A DNA stretch of 64,000 nucleotides from an uncultured Christensenellaceae bacterium (GTDB lineage Bacteria > Bacillota > Clostridia > Christensenellales > Borkfalkiaceae). The notes under the pieces are model-generated. The model worked only from the letters and a program-made list of their open reading frames with translations, did not search any database and was not told the DNA's origin. The stretch covers positions 1 through 64,000 of the forward strand of contig CAJUJF010000002.1 of assembly GCA_910586825.1 (NCBI GenBank), given 5' to 3'. The translations under genes were made by a program, and so were the position numbers. This document shows, one piece after another, positions 26,722 through 34,438 of this stretch. Every line of letters begins with the position of its first letter. The stretch's first letter is position 1.

Positions 26722-26756
26722 AAAATATTTCAAAACCCTAATTTTGAGTATTTTTT
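26722..26756 (+). terminator. possible terminator of the glycogen operon
   Basis: Imperfect stem AAAATATTTCAAAA (26722-26735) with TTTTGAGTATTTT (26742-26754), followed by further T. It is AT-rich and therefore weak, but it is the only terminator-like structure after the GH13 gene. Confidence 0.35.
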
Positions 26757-26761
26757 ACTAT

Positions 26762-26795
26762 AACTATTCGCAAAAGCTGTGTTTTGCGAATAGTT
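26762..26795. repeat. perfect 14-6-14 palindrome, dif-like recombination site or operator candidate
   Basis: AACTATTCGCAAAA, central GCTGTG, then the exact inverse TTTTGCGAATAGTT. Arm-spacer-arm geometry with a 6-bp centre is that of Xer/dif-type sites (11-6-11), although dif arms are normally not identical. It lies 158 bp upstream of a tyrosine recombinase gene and about 3 kb from the point where transcription converges. No T run follows, so it is not an ordinary terminator. Confidence 0.5.
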
Positions 26796-26903
26796 TAATA
26801 TCTTCCCTTTGAGCTTCAGCAAGCTGTATTTTTCTGAAAACCTTATAAATATGCTCTGCGGTTTTCCGATTGTCTGAAAAATTTTGCGTGCCAAGCGCCC
26901 TAC

Positions 26904-26917
26904 AACTATTCGTAAAA
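26904..26917 (+). repeat. second copy of the palindrome arm
   Basis: AACTATTCGTAAAA matches the left arm of 26762-26775 at 13 of 14 bases and abuts the -35 box TTGACA of the recombinase promoter. With the inverted arm at 26782-26795 it flanks a 108-bp segment as an inverted repeat. Confidence 0.5.
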
Positions 26918-26946
26918 TTGACATTTTTCTACTATCGTGCTATACT
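26918..26946 (+). promoter_or_regulatory. recombinase promoter giving a leaderless or near-leaderless mRNA
   Basis: TTGACA (26918-26923), 17 bp, TATACT (26941-26946). Only 6 bases separate the -10 box from ATG 26953, so transcription should start at or beside the A of the start codon. No Shine-Dalgarno is present. Confidence 0.72.
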
Positions 26947-26952
26947 TGATAC

Positions 26953-28008
26953 ATGAAAGACTCCGCAAACTATTATCAGCAACGAAATATAAAAAATCTG
27001 GATCGGATAGACGAGTTACTGCAAGATCTACCCTATTTCTGCGAAGATTATTTGAGAGGCGTGGAAACCCGCACAAGCACCCTCACCCGCTTGAATTATG
27101 TTTATGATCTACGCATTTTCTTTGATTTCCTGAGCAAAAAAAAATATCGCGGAAAAGCGATACTCGATATCACGCTGGAAGATTTGGAAGCGGTTACCGA
27201 TACCGACATTGAAATCTTTTTAAGTTACCTGTCCAATTATCGTTACGGCGAACGCCGCCTCTCTTGCGACGAACGGGCAAAAGCGCGAAAACTGTCTACG
27301 GTTCGTTCCCTTTTTAAATACTTTTTTAACAAGGGTCTGATTGAAGTAAATCAGGTTTCGAAAGTTGCAACGCCAAAACTTCATGAAAAAGAAATTATTC
27401 GATTGGAGTCCGACGAAGTCTCCTCTTTGCTCGATACCGCCGAATACGGAAGCGGACTTTCGAAACATGCGATCGGATATCATAACAGGACGCAGATCCG
27501 CGACTGCGCGATTCTGACCCTCTTTCTGGGAACGGGAATCCGTATTTCCGAGCTTGTCGGGTTAAATAACGAAAGTATCGATTTCTCAAACAATTCTTTC
27601 GTCGTTACCCGAAAAGGCGGCAATCAGGCAATCCTCTATTTTTCCGATGAAGTCGGAGACGCTCTCGCCGCGTATTTGGCGCAAAAAGAAGAAGATCCCA
27701 AGATCCCGAACGAAGAAAACGCCCTTTTCCTCTCTTTACAATATCGCAGAATTACGGTCCGCGCGGTTGAAAATCTCGTGAAAAAGTACGCAAAAATCGT
27801 AACTCCGCTGAAAAAGATAACGCCGCACAAGTTGCGTTCCACATACGGCACCGCTCTTTATCGCGAAACGGGAGATATTTATATTGTCGCGGACGTCTTG
27901 GGCCATAAAGACGTAAATACGACTCGAAAACACTATGCGGCGATTAGCGAAGATCATCGCCGTTCGGTTGCCGGAAAAGTGAAACTTCATCGGTCCGACG
28001 ACGAATAA
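26953..28008 (+). CDS. tyrosine recombinase (XerC/XerD-like)
   Basis: A 351-residue site-specific recombinase. An N-terminal SAM-like core-binding domain (about 30-130) precedes the catalytic domain with R197 (GTGIRISEL), K221 (VTRKGG), H292 and R295 (PHKLRST), H318 (GHKDVNTT) and the nucleophile Y328 (RKHYAAIS). All active-site residues are present, so it should be active. It is longer than typical XerC/D (about 300). Genomic neighbours (hflX, lexA) are housekeeping, not phage, which favours a chromosome-dimer resolvase or local DNA switch over a prophage integrase. A palindrome with a 6-bp centre lies just upstream. hflX starts 11 bp after its stop. Confidence 0.9.
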   Translation: MKDSANYYQQRNIKNLDRIDELLQDLPYFCEDYLRGVETRTSTLTRLNYVYDLRIFFDFLSKKKYRGKAILDITLEDLEAVTDTDIEIFLSYLSNYRYGERRLSCDERAKARKLSTVRSLFKYFFNKGLIEVNQVSKVATPKLHEKEIIRLESDEVSSLLDTAEYGSGLSKHAIGYHNRTQIRDCAILTLFLGTGIRISELVGLNNESIDFSNNSFVVTRKGGNQAILYFSDEVGDALAAYLAQKEEDPKIPNEENALFLSLQYRRITVRAVENLVKKYAKIVTPLKKITPHKLRSTYGTALYRETGDIYIVADVLGHKDVNTTRKHYAAISEDHRRSVAGKVKLHRSDDE

Positions 28009-28018
28009 GGAAACCTAC

Positions 28019-29236
28019 ATGCAAGACAAACGCGAAACAATTTATGTTATACAACCGATCGAAACGCCAGAATACAAAATTTTGCACACGGAAATCGTTG
28101 CGCTTATCGAAAGCGCGGGAGCCGATTATGCAGGCACTATCTATCAAAATATCCGCAGCGTGAACCCCGCAACCTATATCGGCGAAGGAAAATTAGAGGA
28201 ACTTGCAAGCCGTTTAAGCGGACTCGACGTAACCGTGCTTTTTAACGGAGATCTCTCCCCTTCTCAAAGCTTGAACATTTCCGCGGCGCTCGGCGGCAAA
28301 AAAGTAATCGACCGCACGACGTTGATTCTTGACATCTTTGCCCTACGCGCAGTAAGCAGTGAAGGAAAAATACAGGTAGAACTCGCCCAGCTGAAATACT
28401 TGTATCCCCGTTTAAAGGGAAAAGGCGAAGCCCTCTCCCGGCTCGGCGGAGGAATCGGAACGCGCGGCCCCGGCGAAACACAACTCGAAACCGACAGACG
28501 GCATATCCGCACGAGAATCCGCGCGCTCGAACAGAAACTATCGGAGACAGAAAAAAGACGCGCCCTGCAAACGGCGCGCAGAAAAAAAGAACGGATCAAA
28601 ACGATAGCGCTCGTCGGTTATACCAACACGGGAAAATCCACATTGCTTAACGCTTTAACGGGTGCGAACGTCTTGGCGCAGAATGCGCTGTTTGCAACTC
28701 TCGATCCTACCGCTCGCACATTTGAAATCGAAGGCGTCCCCTTTCTCCTCGTCGATACGGTTGGCTTTCTGCAAAACTTGCCGCACCGATTGATCGAAGC
28801 GTTCCACTCCACATTGGAAAGCGCGTTGAACTGTGATCTTGCATTGATCGTCTGCGACGCAGCCGGCGAATTCGACATGCAACTCAAAACAACGCTTGAT
28901 ACTTTGCGCGAACTGAACTTTGCTTCCCCTTATCTCGTCGTCATGAATAAAAGCGATCTGGTAAACGCTCGGGAAGGTTTTCCGAAGGATTTCGTGCAAA
29001 TATCCGCAAAAAACGGCACGGGATTGGATACGTTGAAAACAGCGATCATGTCGGCGTTACAAAACGAATTTGTTCGAACGAAATTGTTTATTCCGTATGA
29101 AAAAACGGCGCAGTACGGCGCTATTCGGAACCTGCTTACCGAATCGAAAGTAACCTACCTCGACAACGGAAGCGAAATTTCCGCGATCATTCCAGCCGTT
29201 TACGCCGAACGTTTTCGTGAATTTTTTATTAAATAA
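28019..29236 (+). CDS. hflX: ribosome-associated GTPase HflX
   Basis: A 405-residue GTPase that binds the 50S subunit and rescues or splits stalled ribosomes. The HflX N-terminal domain (NPATYIGEGKLEEL, VLFNGDLSPSQSLN, LGGGIGTRGPGETQLETDRR) is followed by the G domain: GYTNTGKST (G1), DTVGF (G3) and NKSD (G4). AAGGAA precedes ATG 28019. It is co-transcribed with the recombinase and ends convergently, 3 bp from the Cys-rich gene. Confidence 0.95.
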   Translation: MQDKRETIYVIQPIETPEYKILHTEIVALIESAGADYAGTIYQNIRSVNPATYIGEGKLEELASRLSGLDVTVLFNGDLSPSQSLNISAALGGKKVIDRTTLILDIFALRAVSSEGKIQVELAQLKYLYPRLKGKGEALSRLGGGIGTRGPGETQLETDRRHIRTRIRALEQKLSETEKRRALQTARRKKERIKTIALVGYTNTGKSTLLNALTGANVLAQNALFATLDPTARTFEIEGVPFLLVDTVGFLQNLPHRLIEAFHSTLESALNCDLALIVCDAAGEFDMQLKTTLDTLRELNFASPYLVVMNKSDLVNAREGFPKDFVQISAKNGTGLDTLKTAIMSALQNEFVRTKLFIPYEKTAQYGAIRNLLTESKVTYLDNGSEISAIIPAVYAERFREFFIK

Positions 29237-29238
29237 AT

Positions 29239-29436
29239 TTATTTGCGTCGCTCCGATCCCGTCAGTTCTGCGGGGTCGGTTATGATTTTATCGATTTTTA
29301 TTGTCGCAAACTCTTTGATATCAAGACACTTTCCGCAATTATCGCATACTTTCGACGGATCAAGATCGCAAATTTCGCATTCCATACAGCCGTCGCACTC
29401 TTTTTCTTCGTCTAAAACACACATTTTGTTTGCCAT
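29239..29436 (-). CDS. small cysteine-rich protein of unknown function
   Basis: 65 residues with seven cysteines, six of them in a CxxCxxC and CxxCxxC-like arrangement (CDGCMECEICDLDPSKVCDN, then CGKC). This suggests binding of one or two metal ions or an Fe-S cluster. It has its own promoter (-10 TATAAT at 29457-29462) and an AAGGCGGTG ribosome binding site. It is transcribed divergently from lexA and convergently to hflX. I recognise it only as a short hypothetical of the kind seen in Clostridia and do not assign a function. Confidence 0.72.
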   Translation of the reverse strand: MANKMCVLDEEKECDGCMECEICDLDPSKVCDNCGKCLDIKEFATIKIDKIITDPAELTGSERRK

Positions 29437-29456
29437 GATATCACCGCCTTGTCTAT

Positions 29457-29485
29457 ATTATATACCCTTTTTATGAAAATAACAA
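29457..29485 (-). promoter_or_regulatory. promoter of the Cys-rich gene
   Basis: On the - strand TTGTTA (29485-29480), 17 bp, TATAAT (29462-29457). Confidence 0.6.
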
Positions 29486-29512
29486 GAAAAAATAAAATAA
29501 TTTCAAAATCAA

Positions 29513-29526
29513 GAAACATTTGTTTG
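29513..29526 (+). promoter_or_regulatory. candidate LexA operator (SOS box)
   Basis: GAAAC-ATTT-GTTTG resembles the Firmicutes SOS box CGAAC-N4-GTTCG, with one departure in each half. It overlaps the -35 box of lexA, where autoregulation would be expected. Confidence 0.35.
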
Positions 29527-29552
29527 CAATTTTCATCGCAATATGCTATACT
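29524..29552 (+). promoter_or_regulatory. promoter of lexA
   Basis: TTGCAA (29524-29529), 17 bp, TATACT (29547-29552) preceded by ATGC. GAGAGGTG is the ribosome binding site before ATG 29571. Confidence 0.78.
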
Positions 29553-29570
29553 GAGATCGAGAGGTGTATC

Positions 29571-30176
29571 ATGCTCGACAATAAAAAACTCGATCAGGTT
29601 CTTCAATTCATTAACCGTTATAACGACGAAAACGGTTTCCCTCCTACCGTGCGCGATATTTGCCGCGAACTCGGTATCAAATCGACGGCAACCGTATACG
29701 ACTATATCAATCGGCTGAAAGCAAAAGGCTTGCTGAACAAAGCCAACAATAAAAAACGCGCCGTATCGATCAAAAACGCATCCAGCATTACCGTGCCGCT
29801 CATCGGTACGGTTACCGCAGGTCAACCGATTTTTGCAACCGAAAGTTACGAAGGCTATTATACCCTGCCGACGGCGGAATTCAAAGGCGAAGATTTGTTC
29901 ATGCTCACCGTCTGCGGCGACAGTATGATCGAAGCGGGAATCTTTAACGGAGATAAGATTGTTGTACGCAAGCAGACCAATGCAGAAAACGGCGATATCG
30001 TCGTCGCCATGTTTCAAGACGGGATCGAAGAAGGCGCAACCGTAAAAAGATTTTTCCGCAAGAACGGGAAGATCGTTCTCCATCCGGAAAACTCTTCGAT
30101 GAGCGATTTCGTACTCGATGCCGAAAACGACGTACAAATCCTCGGAAAAGTGATTGGATTGCTGAGAAGCATGTAA
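29571..30176 (+). CDS. lexA: SOS repressor LexA
   Basis: 201 residues. A winged-helix DNA-binding domain (TVRDICRELGIKSTATVYDYINRLKAKG, about 26-53) joins a self-cleaving S24 peptidase domain: the A83-G84 scissile bond (VTAGQP), catalytic S118 (CGDSMIEAG) and K159 (GATVKRF). The start is ATG 29571, because in-frame upstream codons lie within the promoter. It represses DNA-damage genes until RecA-stimulated cleavage. A candidate LexA box overlaps its own promoter. Confidence 0.95.
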   Translation: MLDNKKLDQVLQFINRYNDENGFPPTVRDICRELGIKSTATVYDYINRLKAKGLLNKANNKKRAVSIKNASSITVPLIGTVTAGQPIFATESYEGYYTLPTAEFKGEDLFMLTVCGDSMIEAGIFNGDKIVVRKQTNAENGDIVVAMFQDGIEEGATVKRFFRKNGKIVLHPENSSMSDFVLDAENDVQILGKVIGLLRSM

Positions 30177-30191
30177 ATCGAAATATAAGCG

Positions 30192-30219
30192 AACACGCGG
30201 GATCATCCCGCGTGTTTTT
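30192..30219. terminator. bidirectional terminator between lexA and rluB
   Basis: Perfect 11-bp stem AACACGCGGGA / TCCCGCGTGTT with loop TCA and a T run on the + side. It separates the converging lexA and rluB transcription units. Confidence 0.88.
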
Positions 30220-30922
30220 ATAAATTTTTCAAATAGAAAACTTCCTCTGCCGAAAGCTTGCGAACCGCGCCGCGATCCAATCCCGAAAGCGTCAGTTCGC
30301 CGATTTTGATCCGCTTTAAAAAATCGACGTTCTTTCCCACCGCTTCGAACATTCTTCTGATCTCGCGATTCTTTCCTTCCGTTAAAACGACGTGCATTTT
30401 CGTGTAAGTTTTATTGGTTTCCACCACGTTTACTTTACATTTTTTTGTTATAATGCCGCGCTCGATTTCGACTCCCGCCCGTAAACGGTTTAACTGCTGA
30501 TCGGTAACGATCCCCTCTACGCGAACGAGATAGGTTTTCGGGATCTCGTTTTTGGGAGAAGTCAAACGAAACGCCAGATCTCCGTCGTTTGTCAAAATCA
30601 ACAACCCCTCGGTATCGTAGTCGAGTCTGCCTACTGGAAACACTCTTCCCGCGCCGGCAGGCAGTAAACTCATCACTGTTTTCCGGTCTTTTTCATCCGA
30701 AACGGTGCAAACGCAACCCTTGGGCTTATTTAAAAGATAATACTCGTATTTTACTTTATGGGAAAGTATTTTTCCGTCCAATTCCACCGTGTCGGAAGGT
30801 TTCACGTCGTCGCCCGCTTTCGCGGCTTTCCCGTTGAGCCTTACCCTGCCTTCCGCAATCAGTTCGTCGCTCTTGCGGCGGGACGCGATTCCCTGTTCCG
30901 CAAGAAATTTGTTGATACGCAT
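30218..30922 (-). CDS. rluB: rRNA pseudouridine synthase RluB/RsuA family
   Basis: 234 residues: an N-terminal S4 RNA-binding domain (MRINKFLAEQGIASRRKSDELI) and a pseudouridine-synthase domain with catalytic Asp in GRLDYDTEGLL and the C-terminal TEGKNREIRRMFE motif. It isomerises a uridine in 23S (RluB) or 16S rRNA (RsuA). The position downstream of scpA-scpB is the common Firmicutes arrangement and favours RluB. It is last in a - strand operon, 18 bp after the carboxypeptidase gene. Confidence 0.92.
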   Translation of the reverse strand: MRINKFLAEQGIASRRKSDELIAEGRVRLNGKAAKAGDDVKPSDTVELDGKILSHKVKYEYYLLNKPKGCVCTVSDEKDRKTVMSLLPAGAGRVFPVGRLDYDTEGLLILTNDGDLAFRLTSPKNEIPKTYLVRVEGIVTDQQLNRLRAGVEIERGIITKKCKVNVVETNKTYTKMHVVLTEGKNREIRRMFEAVGKNVDFLKRIKIGELTLSGLDRGAVRKLSAEEVFYLKNL

Positions 30923-30940
30923 TTGATTTCTCCGAAAATA

Positions 30941-31957
30941 TTACTTTTTCATCATATACAAATTTTGTGAAAAAAGCAAGCTATTTTCAAGAAATATCCG
31001 CATTTGCCCCGCAATTTCTCCTTCTTGAACGTTTGGTAAAGACGGCGCTTCGATTTCGGTGCGAACCAGCGACTTTTCATCCTCTTTTAACGGATAAGAA
31101 AAAGAATACTTTACCGTCAGGTTGTCTTCGTATATCTGCCCTTCCGCGCACAGTTCGGTCAGAGTATACTGTTCAAACGCCCGATTTAACAGCTCGGCAG
31201 TCCGTTCGTACATCTGCGGACTGTCCAAAACAACGCAGACAAGCCGCATTCCGTTTCGCTCCGCCGCAGTGACGAGACACCGCCCGGCGCTCAGCGTAAA
31301 ACCGGTTTTTACGCCGATCGCGCCCTGATAGTTCCAAAGCATTTTGTTTTTATTTTTCCAATTCTTCGGCTCGTAATATTTACAGGACACGATTTCACGG
31401 AAAGTATCGTTCTGCAACGCGTATTCCGCGATCAACGACAGATCCTGCGCCGTCGTATAATGCCGTTTATCCGGCAATCCGTGCGGATTTACAAACCTGC
31501 TGTGTTCCGCGCCGACCGAAGCGGCTTTTTCGTTCATCGCCTGCGCGAACGCTTCGATCGAACCGCTGTGATGCAACGCAAGCGTGACCGCGCAATCGTT
31601 TCCGGAGCGCAACATAAGCCCGTAAAGCAAATCCTCTACCGTCAAAACCTCTCCCGCACGAAGATATACGCTGGAACCTTCCGTCCCCTCCGCCTGTTGG
31701 GGAACGGTTACGCTTTCCGTAATATCGCAATCGTCAAGAATCACGATCGCCGTCAAAACTTTCGTGGTACTCGCCATGGGGAGATTACATTCTTCGTTTT
31801 TGGTATGCAGAAATCTCTTCGAACTCGCTTCCACGACGCATTCCGCCACGGACTCGGTCGCGGCAGAAGCTTCCGTATGATCGGACAGTATTCCGCAGCA
31901 AATCGAAACGACTGCCACAATCGGTATAATCATCGCGCTGAAAAATCGTTTATTCAT
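30941..31957 (-). CDS. D-alanyl-D-alanine carboxypeptidase (DacF-like PBP)
   Basis: A 338-residue S11 peptidase with an N-terminal signal peptide or anchor (FFSAMIIPIVAVVSICCGIL). Penicillin-binding motifs: MASTTK (SxxK), SGN (SxN) and VKTGFT (KTG). It trims the terminal D-Ala of peptidoglycan stem peptides outside the membrane. The gene overlaps ytfJ/gerW by 8 bases; with DUF2953 this trio is a conserved sporulation-linked cluster next to scpAB, so a role in spore or forespore wall is likely. Confidence 0.92.
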   Translation of the reverse strand: MNKRFFSAMIIPIVAVVSICCGILSDHTEASAATESVAECVVEASSKRFLHTKNEECNLPMASTTKVLTAIVILDDCDITESVTVPQQAEGTEGSSVYLRAGEVLTVEDLLYGLMLRSGNDCAVTLALHHSGSIEAFAQAMNEKAASVGAEHSRFVNPHGLPDKRHYTTAQDLSLIAEYALQNDTFREIVSCKYYEPKNWKNKNKMLWNYQGAIGVKTGFTLSAGRCLVTAAERNGMRLVCVVLDSPQMYERTAELLNRAFEQYTLTELCAEGQIYEDNLTVKYSFSYPLKEDEKSLVRTEIEAPSLPNVQEGEIAGQMRIFLENSLLFSQNLYMMKK

Positions 31958-32330
31958 TTTCTTCGTTCTTCTTCAAAAATTTTCCGAAAAGTTCGCTCGC
32001 CTTTTCGATCACACCGTCAAGCGGATCTTCCGTGATCCGCACAACGCGGCATTCCACGCCGTCGTCGATCAAAAAGCCCGCCGGCTTCATATTGATGATC
32101 GTTCCCGCGCCGCCGGCAAAGGGAAAAGCCTCGTCGTCTTTGATTGCTTTTACTTCGCCGTACTCCCCGCCTCCGGAGAGATACCCCATCGTGACTTTGG
32201 TAAACGGAATGACTTGCGCCCCGCTTGCGGTGACAACCGCCTTTCCGATTACAGTGTTTACGTCTACAAGTCCCGTCAGACGCTCCGTTGTTTTTTCGAC
32301 GATGCCGTCAATCTTTTTTTTCTGATCCAA
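31950..32330 (-). CDS. ytfJ: GerW/YtfJ-family sporulation protein
   Basis: A 126-residue protein matching YtfJ/GerW, a spore germination/sporulation family: TGLVDVNTVIGKAVVTASGA, IPFTKVTMGYLSGGGEYGE, then a Gly-rich loop and IINMKPAGFLIDDG. The start is TTG 32330, with GGAGG (32345-32341) ten bases upstream, and the N-terminus then matches the family length. It overlaps DUF2953 by 55 bases and the carboxypeptidase gene by 8, so the three are coupled. The molecular function is not known in the family. Confidence 0.88.
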   Translation of the reverse strand: MDQKKKIDGIVEKTTERLTGLVDVNTVIGKAVVTASGAQVIPFTKVTMGYLSGGGEYGEVKAIKDDEAFPFAGGAGTIINMKPAGFLIDDGVECRVVRITEDPLDGVIEKASELFGKFLKKNEENE

Positions 32331-32857
32331 TTTATAAATGCCTCCAAAATTTTTTTTGTAAATGCCATTGAAATAACAAGTCCGTTAAAGACCGTAACCG
32401 TCTGCAACGAAACTTTCAGACACGGCTGTTCAGTCAAAACCGTCCCGTTTTTTAAGGACAAAAACGGGTGCTTTGTCCTTAATACCGCAAAGGTCGCGCT
32501 GCCGATCGATTGCAGAGCGGAAGCGATCAAAACCCCCGCGGGAGACTGAGATCCCCCTGTCTCGACAATGATATGGAATCGATAGAGTTGAAACCCGTCG
32601 GTAATTTCAAATCTTTTTCTTGTATCTCCCATCTGATCGTAATAAAAAATTACGGCTTTTTTAGGCGTGAGATGCAATGCGATCCCCTCTTTTCCGACCT
32701 GACCGTATCCACCGAATATCTTGAATCGTTTATATAAACGGATAGAAAACCACGCCTTGTTTTCACGGATATCAAGATACCCTTCGGTATAGACGAACAC
32801 GGGAAACAAAAAGAACAACATTCCCAAAAAAAACGATATAACAAAAAGTTCGCCCAT
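32276..32857 (-). CDS. DUF2953 family protein
   Basis: 193 residues: an N-terminal membrane helix (LFVISFFLGMLFFLFPVFVY), a beta-rich body with a conserved IRLYKRFKIFGGY segment, and a basic C-terminal end (WIRKKRLTASSKKQR). DUF2953 proteins are typically encoded directly upstream of ytfJ in spore formers, as here, suggesting a sporulation-linked membrane role that is undefined. It starts 44 bp after scpB and has a weak ribosome binding site. Confidence 0.78.
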   Translation of the reverse strand: MGELFVISFFLGMLFFLFPVFVYTEGYLDIRENKAWFSIRLYKRFKIFGGYGQVGKEGIALHLTPKKAVIFYYDQMGDTRKRFEITDGFQLYRFHIIVETGGSQSPAGVLIASALQSIGSATFAVLRTKHPFLSLKNGTVLTEQPCLKVSLQTVTVFNGLVISMAFTKKILEAFINWIRKKRLTASSKKQRSV

Positions 32858-32901
32858 ATCCGTAATATGTGCGAACCGATCAAAAATATTTATGTTGCTG
32901 T

Positions 32902-33666
32902 TTAAGAAATTTTTACGATGTCGGCGTCGTCCAAGCCGCGCAGGAAATCCGGTATTTCGTATTCGTGTTTTGCCTCTTCCAAGTCCTCTCCCACAGATTC
33001 TTCCGCTTTTTCCGTCTGCTCCGGCTTGTTTTTCGGTTCCGAAACCGAAGAAGAGTTCTCTTTTTCCGTTTTTTCCTTCTTTCCGTTCTCCTTTTCTTCG
33101 GAATACTCCTCGCGCGCATACAGATATGTATCCCGATCGTCGTCGGAACGGGTGATCGCCGCCATGAGCATATCGTAATCGGGCAGATCTTCCAAAGAAC
33201 CGAGCTTGAATCGCTTCAAAAATTCGTCGGTCGTCGCAAAAAGCACGGGTCGACCGACCGCGTCTTTTCTCCCGCAGGGATAAATCAATTTCAATTCCAA
33301 AAGCGCATTGACCGCATAATCGCTGTTCAGTCCGCGCAAGATTTCGATTTCCGTACGCGTGATCGGCTGTTTATATGCGATAATCGCCGCACATTCGAGA
33401 ATCGTACGCGTAAGCTCTTTTTCACGAATGGGATTTAATACGGCGGCAACCCCGTCTTTATAGGCGGGATTAGAACCGAGCTGCGCTTTTTTGTTAAATT
33501 CGAGAAGCTGGATTCCGCCGTCTTCACCGTATTTCTTTTTGAGTTCCGCAAGCGATTTGGTGACTTCCCCGCCCGTCACGCCGAGTTTTTCGGCGATCTC
33601 CGCGAGCGGAACGCTTTTTCCGGACGCGAATAGAATCGCCTCAATTATATTCGTCAATTTCTCCAA
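32902..33666 (-). CDS. scpB: segregation and condensation protein ScpB
   Basis: 254 residues. Two winged-helix domains (about 1-165; IIEAILFASGKSVPLAEIAE, YKQPITRTEIEILRGLNSD, GRKDAVGRPVLF) form the SMC-ScpAB condensin partner that organises and segregates chromosomes. The C-terminal 75 residues are a long Glu/Lys-rich, disordered-looking tail, making the protein longer than the usual 190-200. The start appears to be TTG 33666, preceded by AAAGGAGG; it overlaps scpA by 26 bases. Confidence 0.93.
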   Translation of the reverse strand: MEKLTNIIEAILFASGKSVPLAEIAEKLGVTGGEVTKSLAELKKKYGEDGGIQLLEFNKKAQLGSNPAYKDGVAAVLNPIREKELTRTILECAAIIAYKQPITRTEIEILRGLNSDYAVNALLELKLIYPCGRKDAVGRPVLFATTDEFLKRFKLGSLEDLPDYDMLMAAITRSDDDRDTYLYAREEYSEEKENGKKEKTEKENSSSVSEPKNKPEQTEKAEESVGEDLEEAKHEYEIPDFLRGLDDADIVKIS

Positions 33667-34438
33667 GTCCGTCTTCCTCCTTTCTGTCGGGGTTGAGCAT
33701 GATTGTAATGTTCCCGAACGACTCTTCCTGTCTTACGCGTAAAAATTGATGCTTCAACAGTTCCAGCATTGCCTGAAAAGTCGTTACGATTTCCGATTTC
33801 GTAAAATCTTTTGTGAATAATTCTTCGAAATCGACTTGTTTTCTTTCTTCCAACGATTCCAGAATAAACGTCACTTTCTGCTGTACCGTAAATTCGTCGC
33901 GCGGGATCTCACGGACCTCTTCGGTCGCAAGTACGTTTTCCCGCTTGATCATCAACGCCGAAAATGCGGATACCAGCCCGTCCAACGTAAGCCCTTCGAG
34001 CGAAAAAACCGTCTTCGTTTCCCCGACGTCTTTATCCGGCTCTTTGAAAAAGTAACCGATCGTCTCCAACTCTTTTAATTTCTTCGTCTCTTCCTTGATC
34101 AGTTTGAACTCTTCCAAGGCACGAATCAACTGCGCTTTATCCGCTTCGATTTCCGCTTCCAGCGCAGGATCCTCTTCGAGATTCGGCACGAGCGCCTGCG
34201 CTTTGATTTTTATGATCGTCGCCGCAATATTCAGATACTCGCTGACTTTGTCCACGTCGAGATACGGAAGTCCGCGCATATAATCGAGGAATTGCTCCGT
34301 CACCTGGGAAACGAATACGTCTTTGATTTCGATTTCTTCTTTATTGATCAAAAAGAGCAACAAATCGAGAGGGCCTTCAAAACCGTCCAAAACCGTCGTA
34401 TAATCGACGATCGACTCAAAATTTTCGCGGTTTACCAT
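33641..34438 (-). CDS. scpA: segregation and condensation protein ScpA
   Basis: The 265-residue kleisin of the SMC complex: an N-terminal helical domain that contacts SMC (VLDGFEGPLDLLLFLINKEEIEIKD) and a C-terminal winged helix (FEELFTKDFTKSEIVTTFQAMLELLK). ATG 34438 is chosen because it overlaps the M50 stop by 7 bases and has GGGGGT upstream; longer in-frame forms would read through the previous gene. It is coupled to scpB. Confidence 0.93.
   Translation of the reverse strand: MVNRENFESIVDYTTVLDGFEGPLDLLLFLINKEEIEIKDVFVSQVTEQFLDYMRGLPYLDVDKVSEYLNIAATIIKIKAQALVPNLEEDPALEAEIEADKAQLIRALEEFKLIKEETKKLKELETIGYFFKEPDKDVGETKTVFSLEGLTLDGLVSAFSALMIKRENVLATEEVREIPRDEFTVQQKVTFILESLEERKQVDFEELFTKDFTKSEIVTTFQAMLELLKHQFLRVRQEESFGNITIMLNPDRKEEDGLGEIDEYN

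Larger units (their letters stand above)
26588..26952 (+). other. 365-bp AT-rich intergenic region with several inverted repeats
   Basis: No credible gene. From left to right it holds: most of repeat copy 2; a small hairpin GCCAGC/GCTGGC (26649-26665); a terminator-like hairpin (26722-26756); a perfect palindrome (26762-26795); a 108-bp segment; a second copy of the palindrome arm (26904-26917); and the recombinase promoter. Confidence 0.7.

Noticed and set aside
26762..26795. Palindrome read as a simple rho-independent terminator
   Set aside because: No T run follows on either strand and an arm copy recurs 108 bp away, so a protein-binding or recombination site fits better.
26730..26924. 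64-codon frame on the - strand in the recombinase upstream region
   Set aside because: It overlaps the palindrome, the arm repeat and the recombinase promoter; AT-rich sequence with no Shine-Dalgarno or similarity.
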